Shown piece by piece: positions 20,857 through 29,859 of a stretch of DNA of 64,000 nucleotides. Each line of letters begins with the position of its first letter. Position 1 is the stretch's first letter. This DNA comes from Blastococcus colisei (GTDB lineage Bacteria; Actinomycetota; Actinomycetes; Mycobacteriales; Geodermatophilaceae): positions 3,968,001-4,032,000 of the forward strand of contig NZ_VFQE01000001.1 in NCBI RefSeq assembly GCF_006717095.1, given 5' to 3'. A program made the translations under genes and the position numbers. Below the pieces are notes generated by a model that saw nothing but the letters and a program-made list of their open reading frames with translations, was not told where the DNA came from and did not search any database.

Positions 20857-22428
20857 GTGATCGTCCCCATTCCGCCTCTGCAGGGCCGGGGCATGACCAT
20901 GAGCGACCAGCTGGCCCGGCACGCGCGGAAACAGCCGGACGTGCCGGCGCTGCGGTTCGAGGGCACCGGCCGCAGCTACGCGGAGCTCGACGAGCGCGTG
21001 ACCCGGCTGGCCCGAGCCCTGCAGGAGCGCGGGGTCGGAGGTGGCGACCGGATCGCCGTGCTGGCGCTCAACGGCATGGAGGCCTGGGAGGCCTACCTCG
21101 CGGGCGTGCGGCTGGGCGCGATCGTCGTCCCGGTCAACTTCCGGCTGGTCGCCGACGAGGTCGCCTACGTGCTCACCGACTGCGGCGCCGTCGCCCTGGT
21201 CGTGGACGCACCGCTGGCCGAGACGGCCACGAAGGCCTGCGAGCAGGCGCCCTCGGTCACGACCACGCTGGTGATCGGTGCGGACTACGAGGAGGCGCTC
21301 GCCGCGGCCGGGGACGAGCCCCTCGACGTCGTGGTGGACGAGACCGAGCCGGCCTTCATCATGTACACGTCGGGGACGACCGGCCGACCCAAGGGCGCGG
21401 TGCTCACCCACCGCAACCTGCTGATGCACGTCTTCAGCCAGATCACCACCCTCGGCTGGGACCCCGACGACCGGGTCGGCGTGCCGGGGGCGCCACTGTT
21501 CCACATCGCCGGCCTCGCCGGGGGTCTGCCGCCGCTGCTGCTGGGCGGCACCAACGTGATCATGCGGTCGGGCGCCTTCGACCCGGCCGAGACCCTCGAC
21601 ATGATGGAGCGGGAGAAGGTCTCGAGCATCTTCCTGGTGCCCGCGATGTGGGCCGCCGTGCTCGCCGTCCCCGACCTCGCGTCCCGCGACCTCTCGCACC
21701 TGCGCCGGGTGTCCTGGGGTGCCGCCCCCGCCTCCACCACGCTGCTGCGCTCGCTCATCGACGCGTTCCCCCAGGCCGAGGTGGTCACCGCGTTCGGGCA
21801 GACCGAGTGCAGCCCGGTCACCTGCCTCCTGCGCGGCGAGGACTCGGTCCGCAAGATCGGCTCGGTGGGCACCCCGATCCTCAACGTGGAGGTCCGCGTG
21901 GTGGACGACGCGATGGACGACGTCCCACCGGGCGAGGTGGGCGAGATCGTCTACCGGAGCCCGATGGTCATGAAGGAGTACTGGAACAAGCCGGAGGAGA
22001 CGGCGGAAGCCTTCGCCGGCGGCTGGTTCCACTCCGGCGACCTCGTGCGCCAGGACGAGGACGGCTACCTCTACGTCGTCGACCGCAAGAAGGACATGAT
22101 CATCTCCGGCGGGGAGAACATCTACTGCGCCGAGGTGGAGAACGTCCTCGCCGCGCACCCGAAGGTCGGCGAGGTGGCGCTGATCGGCGTCCCCGACAGC
22201 CGGTACGGGGAGGCCCCGCTGGCGGTGGTCGCGCCGCGCGACCCGGCCGACCCACCGACGTCCGAGGAGTTGGCGGCGTACTGCCGGGAGAAGCTGGCCC
22301 GCTACAAGAACCCGCGCGAGTACTCGGTCGTCGCGGCCCTTCCCCGCAACCCCAGCGGCAAGGTGCTCAAGACCGCACTCCGCCAGGAGCACTCCGCCGG
22401 CTCCCTGGTCGCCGAGCCGGCGGTCTAG
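20857..22428 (+). CDS. Long-chain acyl-CoA ligase/synthetase (AMP-forming)
   Basis: A 523-residue ANL-superfamily adenylate-forming enzyme: carboxylic acid + ATP + CoA to acyl-CoA. Motifs are the P-loop-like YTSGTTGRPKGAVLTH, TAFGQTECSP (A5-like), GWFHSGDLVRQDEDGYLYVVDRKKDMIISGGENI and the C-terminal catalytic Lys in PRNPSGKVLKTALR. GTG 20857 is chosen because GAGGAG lies 6 nt upstream. It probably activates the substrate for the adjacent dehydrogenases and hydratase. It is convergent with the glycerophosphodiesterase gene, with a 4-bp gap. Confidence 0.93.
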   Translation: MIVPIPPLQGRGMTMSDQLARHARKQPDVPALRFEGTGRSYAELDERVTRLARALQERGVGGGDRIAVLALNGMEAWEAYLAGVRLGAIVVPVNFRLVADEVAYVLTDCGAVALVVDAPLAETATKACEQAPSVTTTLVIGADYEEALAAAGDEPLDVVVDETEPAFIMYTSGTTGRPKGAVLTHRNLLMHVFSQITTLGWDPDDRVGVPGAPLFHIAGLAGGLPPLLLGGTNVIMRSGAFDPAETLDMMEREKVSSIFLVPAMWAAVLAVPDLASRDLSHLRRVSWGAAPASTTLLRSLIDAFPQAEVVTAFGQTECSPVTCLLRGEDSVRKIGSVGTPILNVEVRVVDDAMDDVPPGEVGEIVYRSPMVMKEYWNKPEETAEAFAGGWFHSGDLVRQDEDGYLYVVDRKKDMIISGGENIYCAEVENVLAAHPKVGEVALIGVPDSRYGEAPLAVVAPRDPADPPTSEELAAYCREKLARYKNPREYSVVAALPRNPSGKVLKTALRQEHSAGSLVAEPAV

Positions 22429-22432
22429 CGGC

Positions 22433-23614
22433 TCAGGCCACGGCGTCCTCTGCCCGTGCCAGGAAGAGGTCACGCGCGAGGTCGCCGGTGTCGGCGTGGT
22501 CGACGATCAGCCCGTCCACCCCGGCCTCCCAGAACCGCAGCTGCTCGGTGATCGCCTGCCCGAAGTCCTCCGGCCGCACCCCCTCCCGGAGGTCGGCCGG
22601 GAGGGAGGCGTTCTCGTTGCGGAACGTCCAGACGTGCACGAGCAGCCCCGCGGCATGGGCGTCGGCGACGAACGAGGTGGGCACCGCCGGCCTCCCGTCC
22701 CCCGGGTCCGCGATCACCCAGCCCTTGTCCGGGCCGACCACGTCGGCGTACTCGGCGAGGACAGCCAGGCCCTCCGGGGTGGCCAGGTCGGCGTAGGTCC
22801 GCGGGTCACCGGCCATCACAAGGTCGTAGGGGGCACCCCCGCCCGCCACGAGCTGCATGAGCGGCACGTCGGCCGCCTCGGCGTGCAGTTCGCGCAGCGC
22901 CGTCGTCTCGAACGACGCGACGACGACCGGAGAGCCCGGCGCGTCCAGCCCGGCCGACCCGAGCGCGGCCAGGAGCGGTTCCTGCAGGGAGCGGCCGATG
23001 CCGTCGAAGTAGCTGGGGTGCTTGAGCTCGACGTAGACCCCGATCTCCCGGCCGGTGGTCCGGCTGAGCGTCTCCCGCAGCTCGAGCACCTCGCCGAAGG
23101 TCGGCACGAGGAAGAGGCCGTCGTAGAGCGCGTTCTCCTCGCGCAGGTCGGGCAGCCGCTCCACGGCCCGGAGGGTGCGCAGTTCGGCGAGCGTGAAGTC
23201 CTCGGTGAACCACCCGGTGACGGCGACCCCGTTGATGCTCTTCGTCGTGCGGCGCGCGGCGAACTCCGGGTGCTCCGCGACGTCGGTGGTGCCGGTCAGC
23301 TCGTTCTCGTGCCGGGCCACCAGTGCGCCGTCCGCCGTGGGAACCAGGTCGGTCTCGATGTAGTCCGCGCCCATGTGCACGGCGAGCTCGTAGGCGGCCA
23401 GGGTGTTCTCGGGCCGGTAGCCCGAGGCCCCCCGGTGCCCGATGACCAGCAGCGGGGGCGCGGCGGCCGGCTCCTCCGGTGCCGCGGCCGGCGTGGAGAC
23501 ATGAGGCCCCGGGGCCCCCTCTGACGGCGGCGCCGACGACAGCGTGCCGATGACGAGCACCGGGGTCACGACCACGACGGCGAGGAGGAGGCGGGAGGGG
23601 CGGACCTGCGACAC
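22433..23614 (-). CDS. Secreted glycerophosphodiester phosphodiesterase
   Basis: A 393-residue GDPD-family enzyme hydrolysing glycerophosphodiesters to glycerol-3-phosphate and an alcohol. The N-terminus is a Sec signal (RPSRLLLAVVVVTPVLVIGTLSSA) followed by a low-complexity Pro/Ala stretch. Catalytic residues are in IGHRGASGYRPENTLAAY, YIETDLVPTADGALVARHE and YVELKHPSYFD; this is the longer GlpQ-like form. The GTG start at 23614 is preceded by a GGAG-containing site. It acts outside the membrane in phosphate or lipid turnover. Confidence 0.92.
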   Translation of the reverse strand: MSQVRPSRLLLAVVVVTPVLVIGTLSSAPPSEGAPGPHVSTPAAAPEEPAAAPPLLVIGHRGASGYRPENTLAAYELAVHMGADYIETDLVPTADGALVARHENELTGTTDVAEHPEFAARRTTKSINGVAVTGWFTEDFTLAELRTLRAVERLPDLREENALYDGLFLVPTFGEVLELRETLSRTTGREIGVYVELKHPSYFDGIGRSLQEPLLAALGSAGLDAPGSPVVVASFETTALRELHAEAADVPLMQLVAGGGAPYDLVMAGDPRTYADLATPEGLAVLAEYADVVGPDKGWVIADPGDGRPAVPTSFVADAHAAGLLVHVWTFRNENASLPADLREGVRPEDFGQAITEQLRFWEAGVDGLIVDHADTGDLARDLFLARAEDAVA

Positions 23615-23804
23615 GGGCGCTCCACGGGCCGGGCGGCGTCCGTCGCCACCGGGGGCGCGTATCCCACCGTGATGCAGCTCACCCGTGGCGCGATCGCCTC
23701 ACAAGTTCACCCGTCAGCCGGGCCACTCCCGTCGGGCCGTCACGCCGGGTGACTGCGGTCGTCACCATTCGCAGTGGAGCGTGGAGAGCGGTCCGGGAAC
23801 CGCC

Positions 23805-24470
23805 TCAGGGCCGGCCCGGCCGCACCAGACCGGACTCGTACGCGACCACCACGGCCTGCACCCGGTCCCGGACGCCGAGCTTGGCCAGCACGCGGGCGAC
23901 GTGCGTCTTCACCGTGCCCTCGCCGAGGACGAGACCGGCGGCGATCTCGGCGTTGGACAGGCCCCGGGCGACCAGCCGCAGGACCTCCTCCTCGCGCGGG
24001 GTGAGCTGGTCGATGCCGGGGGCGGGCCGCGGTCTCGCATCGGCGCGGCCGACGAAGTCGTCGAGCAGCCGGCGGAGGAGGGTGGGTGCGAGCAGCGAGT
24101 CCCCGCTGACGGCGGTCCGGACGGCGGCGACCAGCTGCTCGCGCGGCATCGACTTCAGCAGGAACCCAGTGGCGCCGGCACGGAGCGCCTCGACCACGTG
24201 CTCGTCGGCGTCGAACGTCGTGAGCATGACGACGGCGGTGCGGTTGCCGGCGTCCGCCGTGATCCGCCGGGCCGCCTGGATGCCGTCGAGCTTCGGCATG
24301 CGGATGTCGACGAGTGCGACATCGGGACGCAGCTCGCGGCACATGGTCAGCGCGTCCACGCCGTCGGCCGCCTCGCCCACCACCTCCAGGCCGGGTTCGG
24401 CCTCGAGGATCATCCGGAGCCCGGCCCGCACGAGCGCCTCGTCGTCGGCCAGCAGGATCCGCACCGTCAT
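23805..24470 (-). CDS. NarL/DesR-type response regulator
   Basis: A 221-residue regulator. The receiver domain has LADDEALVR acidic residues, phosphoacceptor Asp in VALVDIRMPKLDG and Lys in GFLLKSMPRE. The LuxR HTH is QLTPREEEVLRLVARGLSNAEIAAGLVLGEGTVKTHVARVLAKLGVRDR. It overlaps the upstream kinase by 4 bp (24467-24470), forming a cognate pair. About 190 bp without a gene separate it from the glycerophosphodiesterase; I see no clear element there. Confidence 0.95.
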   Translation of the reverse strand: MTVRILLADDEALVRAGLRMILEAEPGLEVVGEAADGVDALTMCRELRPDVALVDIRMPKLDGIQAARRITADAGNRTAVVMLTTFDADEHVVEALRAGATGFLLKSMPREQLVAAVRTAVSGDSLLAPTLLRRLLDDFVGRADARPRPAPGIDQLTPREEEVLRLVARGLSNAEIAAGLVLGEGTVKTHVARVLAKLGVRDRVQAVVVAYESGLVRPGRP

Positions 24471-25654
24471 GCCGGGGCCGGTTCCGGTGCGGGGACCGGC
24501 AGGACGGCGGAGGTGCGCCAGCCGGGTCCGTCGTCGCGCGGCCCGGCGCTGACGCGGCCGTCGAACAGCGCGACGCGCTCCCGGATGCCGGCCAGACCGA
24601 AGCCGCGGCCCCGCGCTCCGCCGGAGCTGCCGCCCCCGTCGTCGGTCACCTCCACCTCCACCGCCTGCTCGCCGTAGTGCACCCGGACGCGGATCCGTCC
24701 GCCGGGCGCGTGCTTCAGCGCGTTGGTGATCGACTCCTGGACCACCCGGTAGGCGGTGGCCTCCACCGCCGCCGGCAGCGGCCGCACCCGGCCGTCCACG
24801 GTCACCGCCACGTCCCGGCCGCCGGACGCCGCCCCCTCGGCCAGGCCCGCGACCGCGGCGAGACTGCACGGCTCCCCGCCCGGGGGATCGCCGCCGGAGT
24901 CCCGCAGGACGCGCAGGAGACGCTGCAGGTCCGCCAGGGCCGTCCGCCCGGCGGCGAGGACGACGTCCAGCGCCTGCGCCGTCGCCGGCTCACGACCACC
25001 GAGGCTCGCCTGGGCCGCGTCGGTGTGCAGCAGCATCAGAGTCACGCCGTGACCGACGACGTCGTGCATTTCGCGGGCGATCCGTCGACGTTCCGCGGCG
25101 AGCGCGGCCTCCCGGGCCAGCTCCCCCTCGCGCACCCGGGTCCGTGCGGCCACCGCCTCCCTCTCCGCCCGGACCGCCCGGTCGAGCCGCTCCCGGGCCA
25201 GCCGGGCGAACACCCACACGATGATCGGGATGGCCACGTTGCCGATCTCGTCGCCGATGCTCACGTCCTCGACCACGAAGGGGTAGAGCTCGATCGCGGC
25301 CACGATCGCGAGCAGTCCCAGGAGCGCGTCGCGCCGCCGGTCGGCGTACTGGGCGACCGAGTACGTGATCATCAGCAGCGCGACGAACCCGGCGACCACC
25401 GGCGCGTCGCCCAGCACCGTCTGGAACGCCAGCCCCACCGCGACGACGACCGCTGCGGCGACGGCGCGCGCCCGTCGGATCACCAGGCTCGCCGTCATCA
25501 CGGCGAACGCGAGGTGCTGCAACACCAGCGGCCCGCTCACCTCGTCGGCCAGCAGCACGAGCTCGATCTGCCCGACGGCGGTCACGACCGACGCGAGCAC
25601 CCCGTCGCGCGCCCACAGCGGCAGCCCCTGCCACCACGCCCGGATCCCTGACAT
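24467..25654 (-). CDS. Membrane sensor histidine kinase (HisKA_3 type)
   Basis: A 395-residue kinase of the DesK/NarX-like actinobacterial group. Five or so hydrophobic segments occupy residues about 12-150. The phosphoacceptor motif is ERRRIAREMHDVVGHGVTLMLLHTD. The ATPase domain has QESITNALKHAPGG (N box), VTDDGGGSSGGARGRGFGLAGIRERV (G1/G2). ATG 25654 (MSGIRAWWQG) begins just before the first membrane segment. It is divergent from a membrane protein gene at 25850, which may be its target. Confidence 0.93.
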   Translation of the reverse strand: MSGIRAWWQGLPLWARDGVLASVVTAVGQIELVLLADEVSGPLVLQHLAFAVMTASLVIRRARAVAAAVVVAVGLAFQTVLGDAPVVAGFVALLMITYSVAQYADRRRDALLGLLAIVAAIELYPFVVEDVSIGDEIGNVAIPIIVWVFARLARERLDRAVRAEREAVAARTRVREGELAREAALAAERRRIAREMHDVVGHGVTLMLLHTDAAQASLGGREPATAQALDVVLAAGRTALADLQRLLRVLRDSGGDPPGGEPCSLAAVAGLAEGAASGGRDVAVTVDGRVRPLPAAVEATAYRVVQESITNALKHAPGGRIRVRVHYGEQAVEVEVTDDGGGSSGGARGRGFGLAGIRERVALFDGRVSAGPRDDGPGWRTSAVLPVPAPEPAPA

Positions 25655-25849
25655 GGCGGGGAGCGTAGGACGGCGGCGGCCCGGTGAGGTCCCCCGCGCG
25701 AGAGACGGTCGATCTGCCGGAGGACAGACCCCGCATGAGCTCCGCTGTCCAGGAGAAGGGCCGCGGGACAGACGAGGTCCGGTCGCCCTCCGGCCAGCGT
25801 GGACGTCAACCGGCGTGACCGTCGCGACCGGACGAGGAGGGCACCGACC

Positions 25850-26491
25850 ATGAGCACCACCACGATCGACGACACCACCCACCGGAGCCGGCGGACCGGG
25901 TCACCACTGCCCGCGATCGCCGGGCTCGGGGCGCTCGGCGCCTTCGTCGGCGCCGCGGCCTCCTTCGGCGACCCGCTCGGCGCGGCGGACACCCCCGCCC
26001 AGGCGGCCGCCGCTCTCCCCGAATCGGCAGCGTCCCTCGCGGCGGTCCTGCTGGGCGCCTATGCGCTGCTGGCCATCGCCGTCACGGGCGCGCTCGCCGC
26101 GCGACTGGGGCGCAACGGGGACACCCCGGCGGCCCGACTGCTGCCCATTCTGGGTTCCTGGCACGTCCTGCTGATGACCGTGGCCTTCGCCGCCCCCGCC
26201 GCGGCCGTCGCCGTCGGCACCCTGATCTTCGACACGGGCGTGACGCCGACGGGCGTGGAGAGTGCGCTGCTGCTGATGAACGTGGCGCACCCGATGGCGG
26301 CCTGGGTGGGCGCCGGCTTCCTGGTCGCGGTGGCACTCGCGACGAGGGCCGCGGGCGCCTCGCGGGTGCTGCTCGGCGTCAGCGCCGTGTTCGCCGTGGG
26401 ACTGCTCCTGCCGCCGGTCGGCTGGGCGGTCACCTACCTGATGCCGTTCTGGTTCGCCGGCGTCGGCATCTGGCTCTGGCGCCGCAACTGA
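25850..26491 (+). CDS. Multi-pass membrane protein, unknown
   Basis: A 213-residue membrane protein with about six hydrophobic segments. Segments visible include LPAIAGLGALGAFVGAAASF, AVLLGAYALLAIAVTGALAARL, VLLMTVAFAAPAAAVAVGTL, HPMAAWVGAGFLVAVALA, VLLGVSAVFAVGLLLPPV and TYLMPFWFAGVGIWLWRR. The N-terminus is Thr-rich (MSTTTIDDTTH). No family is recognised. It is divergent from a kinase/regulator pair, echoing the arrangement at 13.3-16.8 kb where another unknown membrane protein adjoins such a pair. Confidence 0.72.
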   Translation: MSTTTIDDTTHRSRRTGSPLPAIAGLGALGAFVGAAASFGDPLGAADTPAQAAAALPESAASLAAVLLGAYALLAIAVTGALAARLGRNGDTPAARLLPILGSWHVLLMTVAFAAPAAAVAVGTLIFDTGVTPTGVESALLLMNVAHPMAAWVGAGFLVAVALATRAAGASRVLLGVSAVFAVGLLLPPVGWAVTYLMPFWFAGVGIWLWRRN

Positions 26492-26496
26492 CGTCA

Positions 26497-26556
26497 GACG
26501 TTCCCGCGGGAACGCCGTCAAGGGCTCTGGCTTGACGACGTTCCTGCGGGAACGTC
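26497..26556. terminator. Nested inverted repeat 3' of membrane protein gene
   Basis: Two 26-nt arms (26497-26522 and 26531-26556) are reverse complements with only two mismatches and an 8-nt loop (GGCTCTGG). Each arm contains its own palindrome: CGTTCCCGCGGGAACG in the left arm, CGTTCCTGCGGGAACG with one mismatch pair in the right. It starts 5 bp after the stop codon. Its architecture is the same as the element at 8116-8195 (self-palindromic outer arms, inner stem CGTCAAG/CTTGACG). Terminator function is inferred. Confidence 0.75.
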
Positions 26557-26654
26557 CACCGACCCGCCTCGACCGATGAGATCCGGCAGCGCAACGGGTC
26601 ACCTACTCGTGAGCGCGGCCGGACGGGCCGCCGCGACGACCTCGGAGGACCACC

Positions 26655-27020
26655 GTGACGCAGTACCTGCTGTCCATGCCGCACGACTCGGCCGAGGAGC
26701 CCACGATGGCGATGATGGACCCGGCCGAGCTGGAGGCCGCGATGGCAGCGGCCGGCACCTTCATCGAAGAACTGACGGCGTCAGGCGCCCTCGTCTTCGC
26801 CGGTGGGCTGTACCCGCCGTCGACGGCGGTGACCGTCGACCACACGGGTGACGACCTCGCCCTCGCCGACGGGCCGTACACGCGGGCGCCGGAGTACCTC
26901 GGCGGCCTCTGGGTCATCGAGGCGCCGGACCAGGACGCTGCCGTTTCCTGGGCCGCCAAGGCTTCCAAGGCACTCGGCGCCCGGATCGAGGTCCGCGCCT
27001 TCCAGGAGGTCCCGGCATAG
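26655..27020 (+). CDS. YCII-related domain protein
   Basis: A 121-residue protein with the YciI/YCII ferredoxin-like fold: MTQYLLSMPH at the start, EELTASGALVFAGGLYPPSTAVTV in the middle, ADGPYTRAPEYLGGLWVIEAPDQDAAVSWAAK and the C-terminal ARIEVRAFQEV. Such proteins often accompany ECF sigma factors in actinobacteria, but none is adjacent here. The molecular role of the family is not well defined. The GTG at 26655 is the only plausible start. Confidence 0.85.
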   Translation: MTQYLLSMPHDSAEEPTMAMMDPAELEAAMAAAGTFIEELTASGALVFAGGLYPPSTAVTVDHTGDDLALADGPYTRAPEYLGGLWVIEAPDQDAAVSWAAKASKALGARIEVRAFQEVPA

Positions 27021-27082
27021 GGCGTCGCCTCTGGCGAACAGCCCCGCGCCCTGCCGGCCGGGTGACACCCTGGCGACCCGGA

Positions 27083-27934
27083 TCAGCCGGTCCAGACGTC
27101 GGCGATGCGTGCCGCCACCGTCGCCGCCTGGGCCCGCCCGGCCGTCGCCGAGGGGGCCCGGGCCGCGGGGTCGAGGACGTTGCGGCCGATCGCCGTCCGG
27201 CTGTCGGCGTCCGGCGAGACGACGGTGACCCGCGACACCAGTCCGGTCACCTGGGCGTCGACGCTCGCGAGCGGCCCGATCCCGCGCGGGATGGGCGCGA
27301 GGACGACCAGTCGGTCGTAGCCCTGGGCCAGGTCGGCGTTGGCCGCCGAGCGCATCCCGCCGTCGACGTAGCGACGTCCGTCGATGGTCACCGGCGGGTA
27401 GACGCCCGGGACGGCGCAGCTGGCGGCGACCGCCTGCAGCAGGGGTACCCCGGAGTCGCGGTCGAAGGTGCGGAACTCGCCGGTCTCCGCGTCGACGGCG
27501 GTGATCACCAGCTTCCGCTCCGGCCACCGGGTGCTGACCAGCCGGGAGCCGATCACGTCGAGGCGCTGCTGCTCGGACGGCGTGAGCCCGGCCTTCTCCG
27601 CGGCCAGGGCGAGCGCGCCGATCCGGCGGCGGAACTCCACGTCGTTCCGGCGGCTGCGCACCATCGCCCAGGCGTACTGGGCGAGGTTCGAGCGCGTCAT
27701 GCGCGCGACCTTCTCCTGCGCCGGCGGTTCGAGCTGCCGCCCGTACATCGCCTCCAGCTCGGCGCCGCCGGTCAGCTGCGCGCCGACGACCGAGCCGGCG
27801 GAGGTGCCGACGACGAGGTCGGCCCCGCTCAGGTCGGTCCCGGCCTCGGCGAGCCCGGCGAGCAGGCCGATCTCCCACGCGATGCCGGTGATGCCCCCGC
27901 CGCCGAGGACGAGAGCGGTGCGCTGGTCGCTCAT
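27083..27934 (-). CDS. Patatin-like phospholipase
   Basis: A 283-residue patatin-family lipid acyl hydrolase. The oxyanion motif GGGGITGIAWEIG is at the N-terminus, the nucleophile elbow is GTSAGSVVG (Ser about 45) and the catalytic Asp lies in YVDGGMRSAANADLA (DGG motif). It hydrolyses lipid esters using a Ser-Asp dyad. No signal peptide is seen. ATG 27934 is divergent from the acyl-CoA ligase at 28024, so freed fatty acids could feed that enzyme (inference). Confidence 0.92.
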   Translation of the reverse strand: MSDQRTALVLGGGGITGIAWEIGLLAGLAEAGTDLSGADLVVGTSAGSVVGAQLTGGAELEAMYGRQLEPPAQEKVARMTRSNLAQYAWAMVRSRRNDVEFRRRIGALALAAEKAGLTPSEQQRLDVIGSRLVSTRWPERKLVITAVDAETGEFRTFDRDSGVPLLQAVAASCAVPGVYPPVTIDGRRYVDGGMRSAANADLAQGYDRLVVLAPIPRGIGPLASVDAQVTGLVSRVTVVSPDADSRTAIGRNVLDPAARAPSATAGRAQAATVAARIADVWTG

Positions 27935-28023
27935 CCGCCCATCCTCACAGACCGACAAGATCTCGACAGGGCGTGTGAGCTGGGCCACGCTGTGTGCCGA
28001 CGCTTGCCGAGGAGAGGACACGC

Positions 28024-29760
28024 ATGACCGCCACGCAGTCGGAGCCGACGACGGTTGCCAGCTGGCCGCCGGGACTCCCGCGTTCGCTGGACTACCCGGA
28101 GCTGCCCGTCGGGTCGATCCTGCGCGCCGCCGTCCGGCGGTGGGGCGACCGCACGGCGTTCCTCGACCACGACGTCGAGCTGACGTTCACGGAGATGGGG
28201 CGCCGGGCGCATGCCGTCGCCGGGTGGCTGGCCGACCACGGCATCGGGCGCGGCGACGTCGTCGCCGTCCACATCCCGAACTGCCGCCAGTACCCGCCGC
28301 TCTACTACGGGATCATGCTGGCCGGGGCGACGTTCTCCCCTACCAACCCGTTGCTGCCGGCGGCCGACCTCGCCGCCCAGCTCACCGACGCCGGCGCGAA
28401 GCTCCTCGTCACCTGGGACCAGGTGCTGCCCTTCGTCCGGAGCGCCCTGGCGCAGACGCCGGTGCAGACCGTCGTGGTCACCGGCGAGGCGCACATCTCC
28501 GACTTCGCCGCCCGGCTCGAGCTCGGGGACGGCGACGTCGACCTCGCCGACCTCCTCGCCGGCGATCCCACCGACCGGCACCTCGACGCCGGCATCGACG
28601 TCGCGAACGACCTCGCCCACCTGGCCTACACCGGGGGCACCACCGGGGTGAGCAAGGGCGTGGAGCTCCCGCACAGGAACGTCGTCACCAACGTGCTGCA
28701 GTCGGCCTGCTGGACGTCGGGGTCGCTGCCGGAGCTCGACGAGCACGGCGACGTGACCCTCCGCCAGGTGCTCGGACCGGAGGAGATGCCGACCCGGCTC
28801 GGTGAGGCTCGGCTGATCAACCTCACGCCGTGGTTCCACGCGATGGGGGCCATCGGCTACCTCAACGGCATGGTCATGGGCGGCACGAGGACCGTGATCC
28901 ACATGCGCTTCGACCCCGTGAAGTACGTCGAGGACATGGTGAAGCACGAGGTCACCGCCATCGGCGGCGCGCCGCCGATCTTCGTGGCGCTGCTCCAGGT
29001 TCCGGCGATCCTCGAGGCCGACCTGTCCCACATCCGCGGGGTGAGCAGCGGCGCGGCGCCGCTGCCCGTGACGCTGATCGAGAAGATGAGCGCGCTGATG
29101 CCCAACGCCACCATCGGCGAGGGCTACGGCCTGACCGAGGTGACCATGCAGGCCACCGGCGCACCGTCGTTCCGGTCAGGCGTGCGCAAGCCCGGCACCG
29201 TCGGCGTCCCGGTCTTCGACACCGAGATCAGCATCCGGCCCCTGGGCGGCGGCGACCCGCTGCCGCCCGGTGAACGCGGCGAGGTCTGCATCCGCGGCCC
29301 GCAGGTGATGCGCGGGTACGCCCACCGCCCGGAGGCCACGGCCGAGTCCATCGACGCCGACGGCTGGTTCCACTCCGGCGACGTCGGGATCCTCGACGAG
29401 GACGGCTACCTCTCCATCGTCGACCGGACCAAGGACATGCTGCTCTACAAGGGCTACAACGTGTTCCCGCGCGAGCTCGAGGAGATCCTCTTCGGCGTGC
29501 CCGGGGTGGCCGGGGCCGCGGTCGTCGGCCGCCCCGACGAGGAGGCCGGCGAGCTGCCGGTCGCGTACGTCGTCCGCAAGGGGGACGACGTGGGCGCCGC
29601 ACTCACCGCGGAGTCGGTGATGACCGCGGTCAACGGCAAGGTGACGCCCTACAAGCGGCTGCGCGACGTGGTCTTCATCGACGCCATCCCGGTCTCGGCC
29701 GCCGGCAAGGTGCTCAAGCGCGAGCTGGCCGCCAAGGAGCGGGAGAAGGTGGGCGGCTGA
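28024..29760 (+). CDS. Long-chain fatty acid-CoA ligase (AMP-forming)
   Basis: A 578-residue ANL-superfamily ligase. Motifs are LAYTGGTTGVSKGVELPHRN (A3), GEGYGLTEVTM (A5), GWFHSGDVGILDEDGYLSIVDRTKDMLLYKGYNVFPRELEE (A7/A8) and the catalytic Lys of PVSAAGKVLKRELA (A10). The A3 motif has TGGTTG instead of the usual TSGTTG. GAGGAGAG precedes ATG 28024. Paralogous to the ligase at 20857 but in a different subgroup. A strong hairpin follows its stop. Confidence 0.93.
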   Translation: MTATQSEPTTVASWPPGLPRSLDYPELPVGSILRAAVRRWGDRTAFLDHDVELTFTEMGRRAHAVAGWLADHGIGRGDVVAVHIPNCRQYPPLYYGIMLAGATFSPTNPLLPAADLAAQLTDAGAKLLVTWDQVLPFVRSALAQTPVQTVVVTGEAHISDFAARLELGDGDVDLADLLAGDPTDRHLDAGIDVANDLAHLAYTGGTTGVSKGVELPHRNVVTNVLQSACWTSGSLPELDEHGDVTLRQVLGPEEMPTRLGEARLINLTPWFHAMGAIGYLNGMVMGGTRTVIHMRFDPVKYVEDMVKHEVTAIGGAPPIFVALLQVPAILEADLSHIRGVSSGAAPLPVTLIEKMSALMPNATIGEGYGLTEVTMQATGAPSFRSGVRKPGTVGVPVFDTEISIRPLGGGDPLPPGERGEVCIRGPQVMRGYAHRPEATAESIDADGWFHSGDVGILDEDGYLSIVDRTKDMLLYKGYNVFPRELEEILFGVPGVAGAAVVGRPDEEAGELPVAYVVRKGDDVGAALTAESVMTAVNGKVTPYKRLRDVVFIDAIPVSAAGKVLKRELAAKEREKVGG

Positions 29761-29780
29761 TCGCCGGCGCCTGGGTCGCT

Positions 29781-29826
29781 GCCGCCGCACCCGGCCGGGT
29801 TCCCTGACCCGAACGGGTGCGGCGGC
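29781..29826. terminator. Long hairpin after acyl-CoA ligase
   Basis: Perfect 13-bp arms GCCGCCGCACCCG (29781-29793) and its complement (29814-29826). Inside is a second short stem (CGGGT..ACCCG). It starts 20 bp after the ligase stop and ends 34 bp before the channel gene, so it is a likely intrinsic-type terminator without a U-tract. Confidence 0.75.
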
Positions 29827-29859
29827 GCGCACCCGGCGGCACCGCTCACTACTGTCCGC

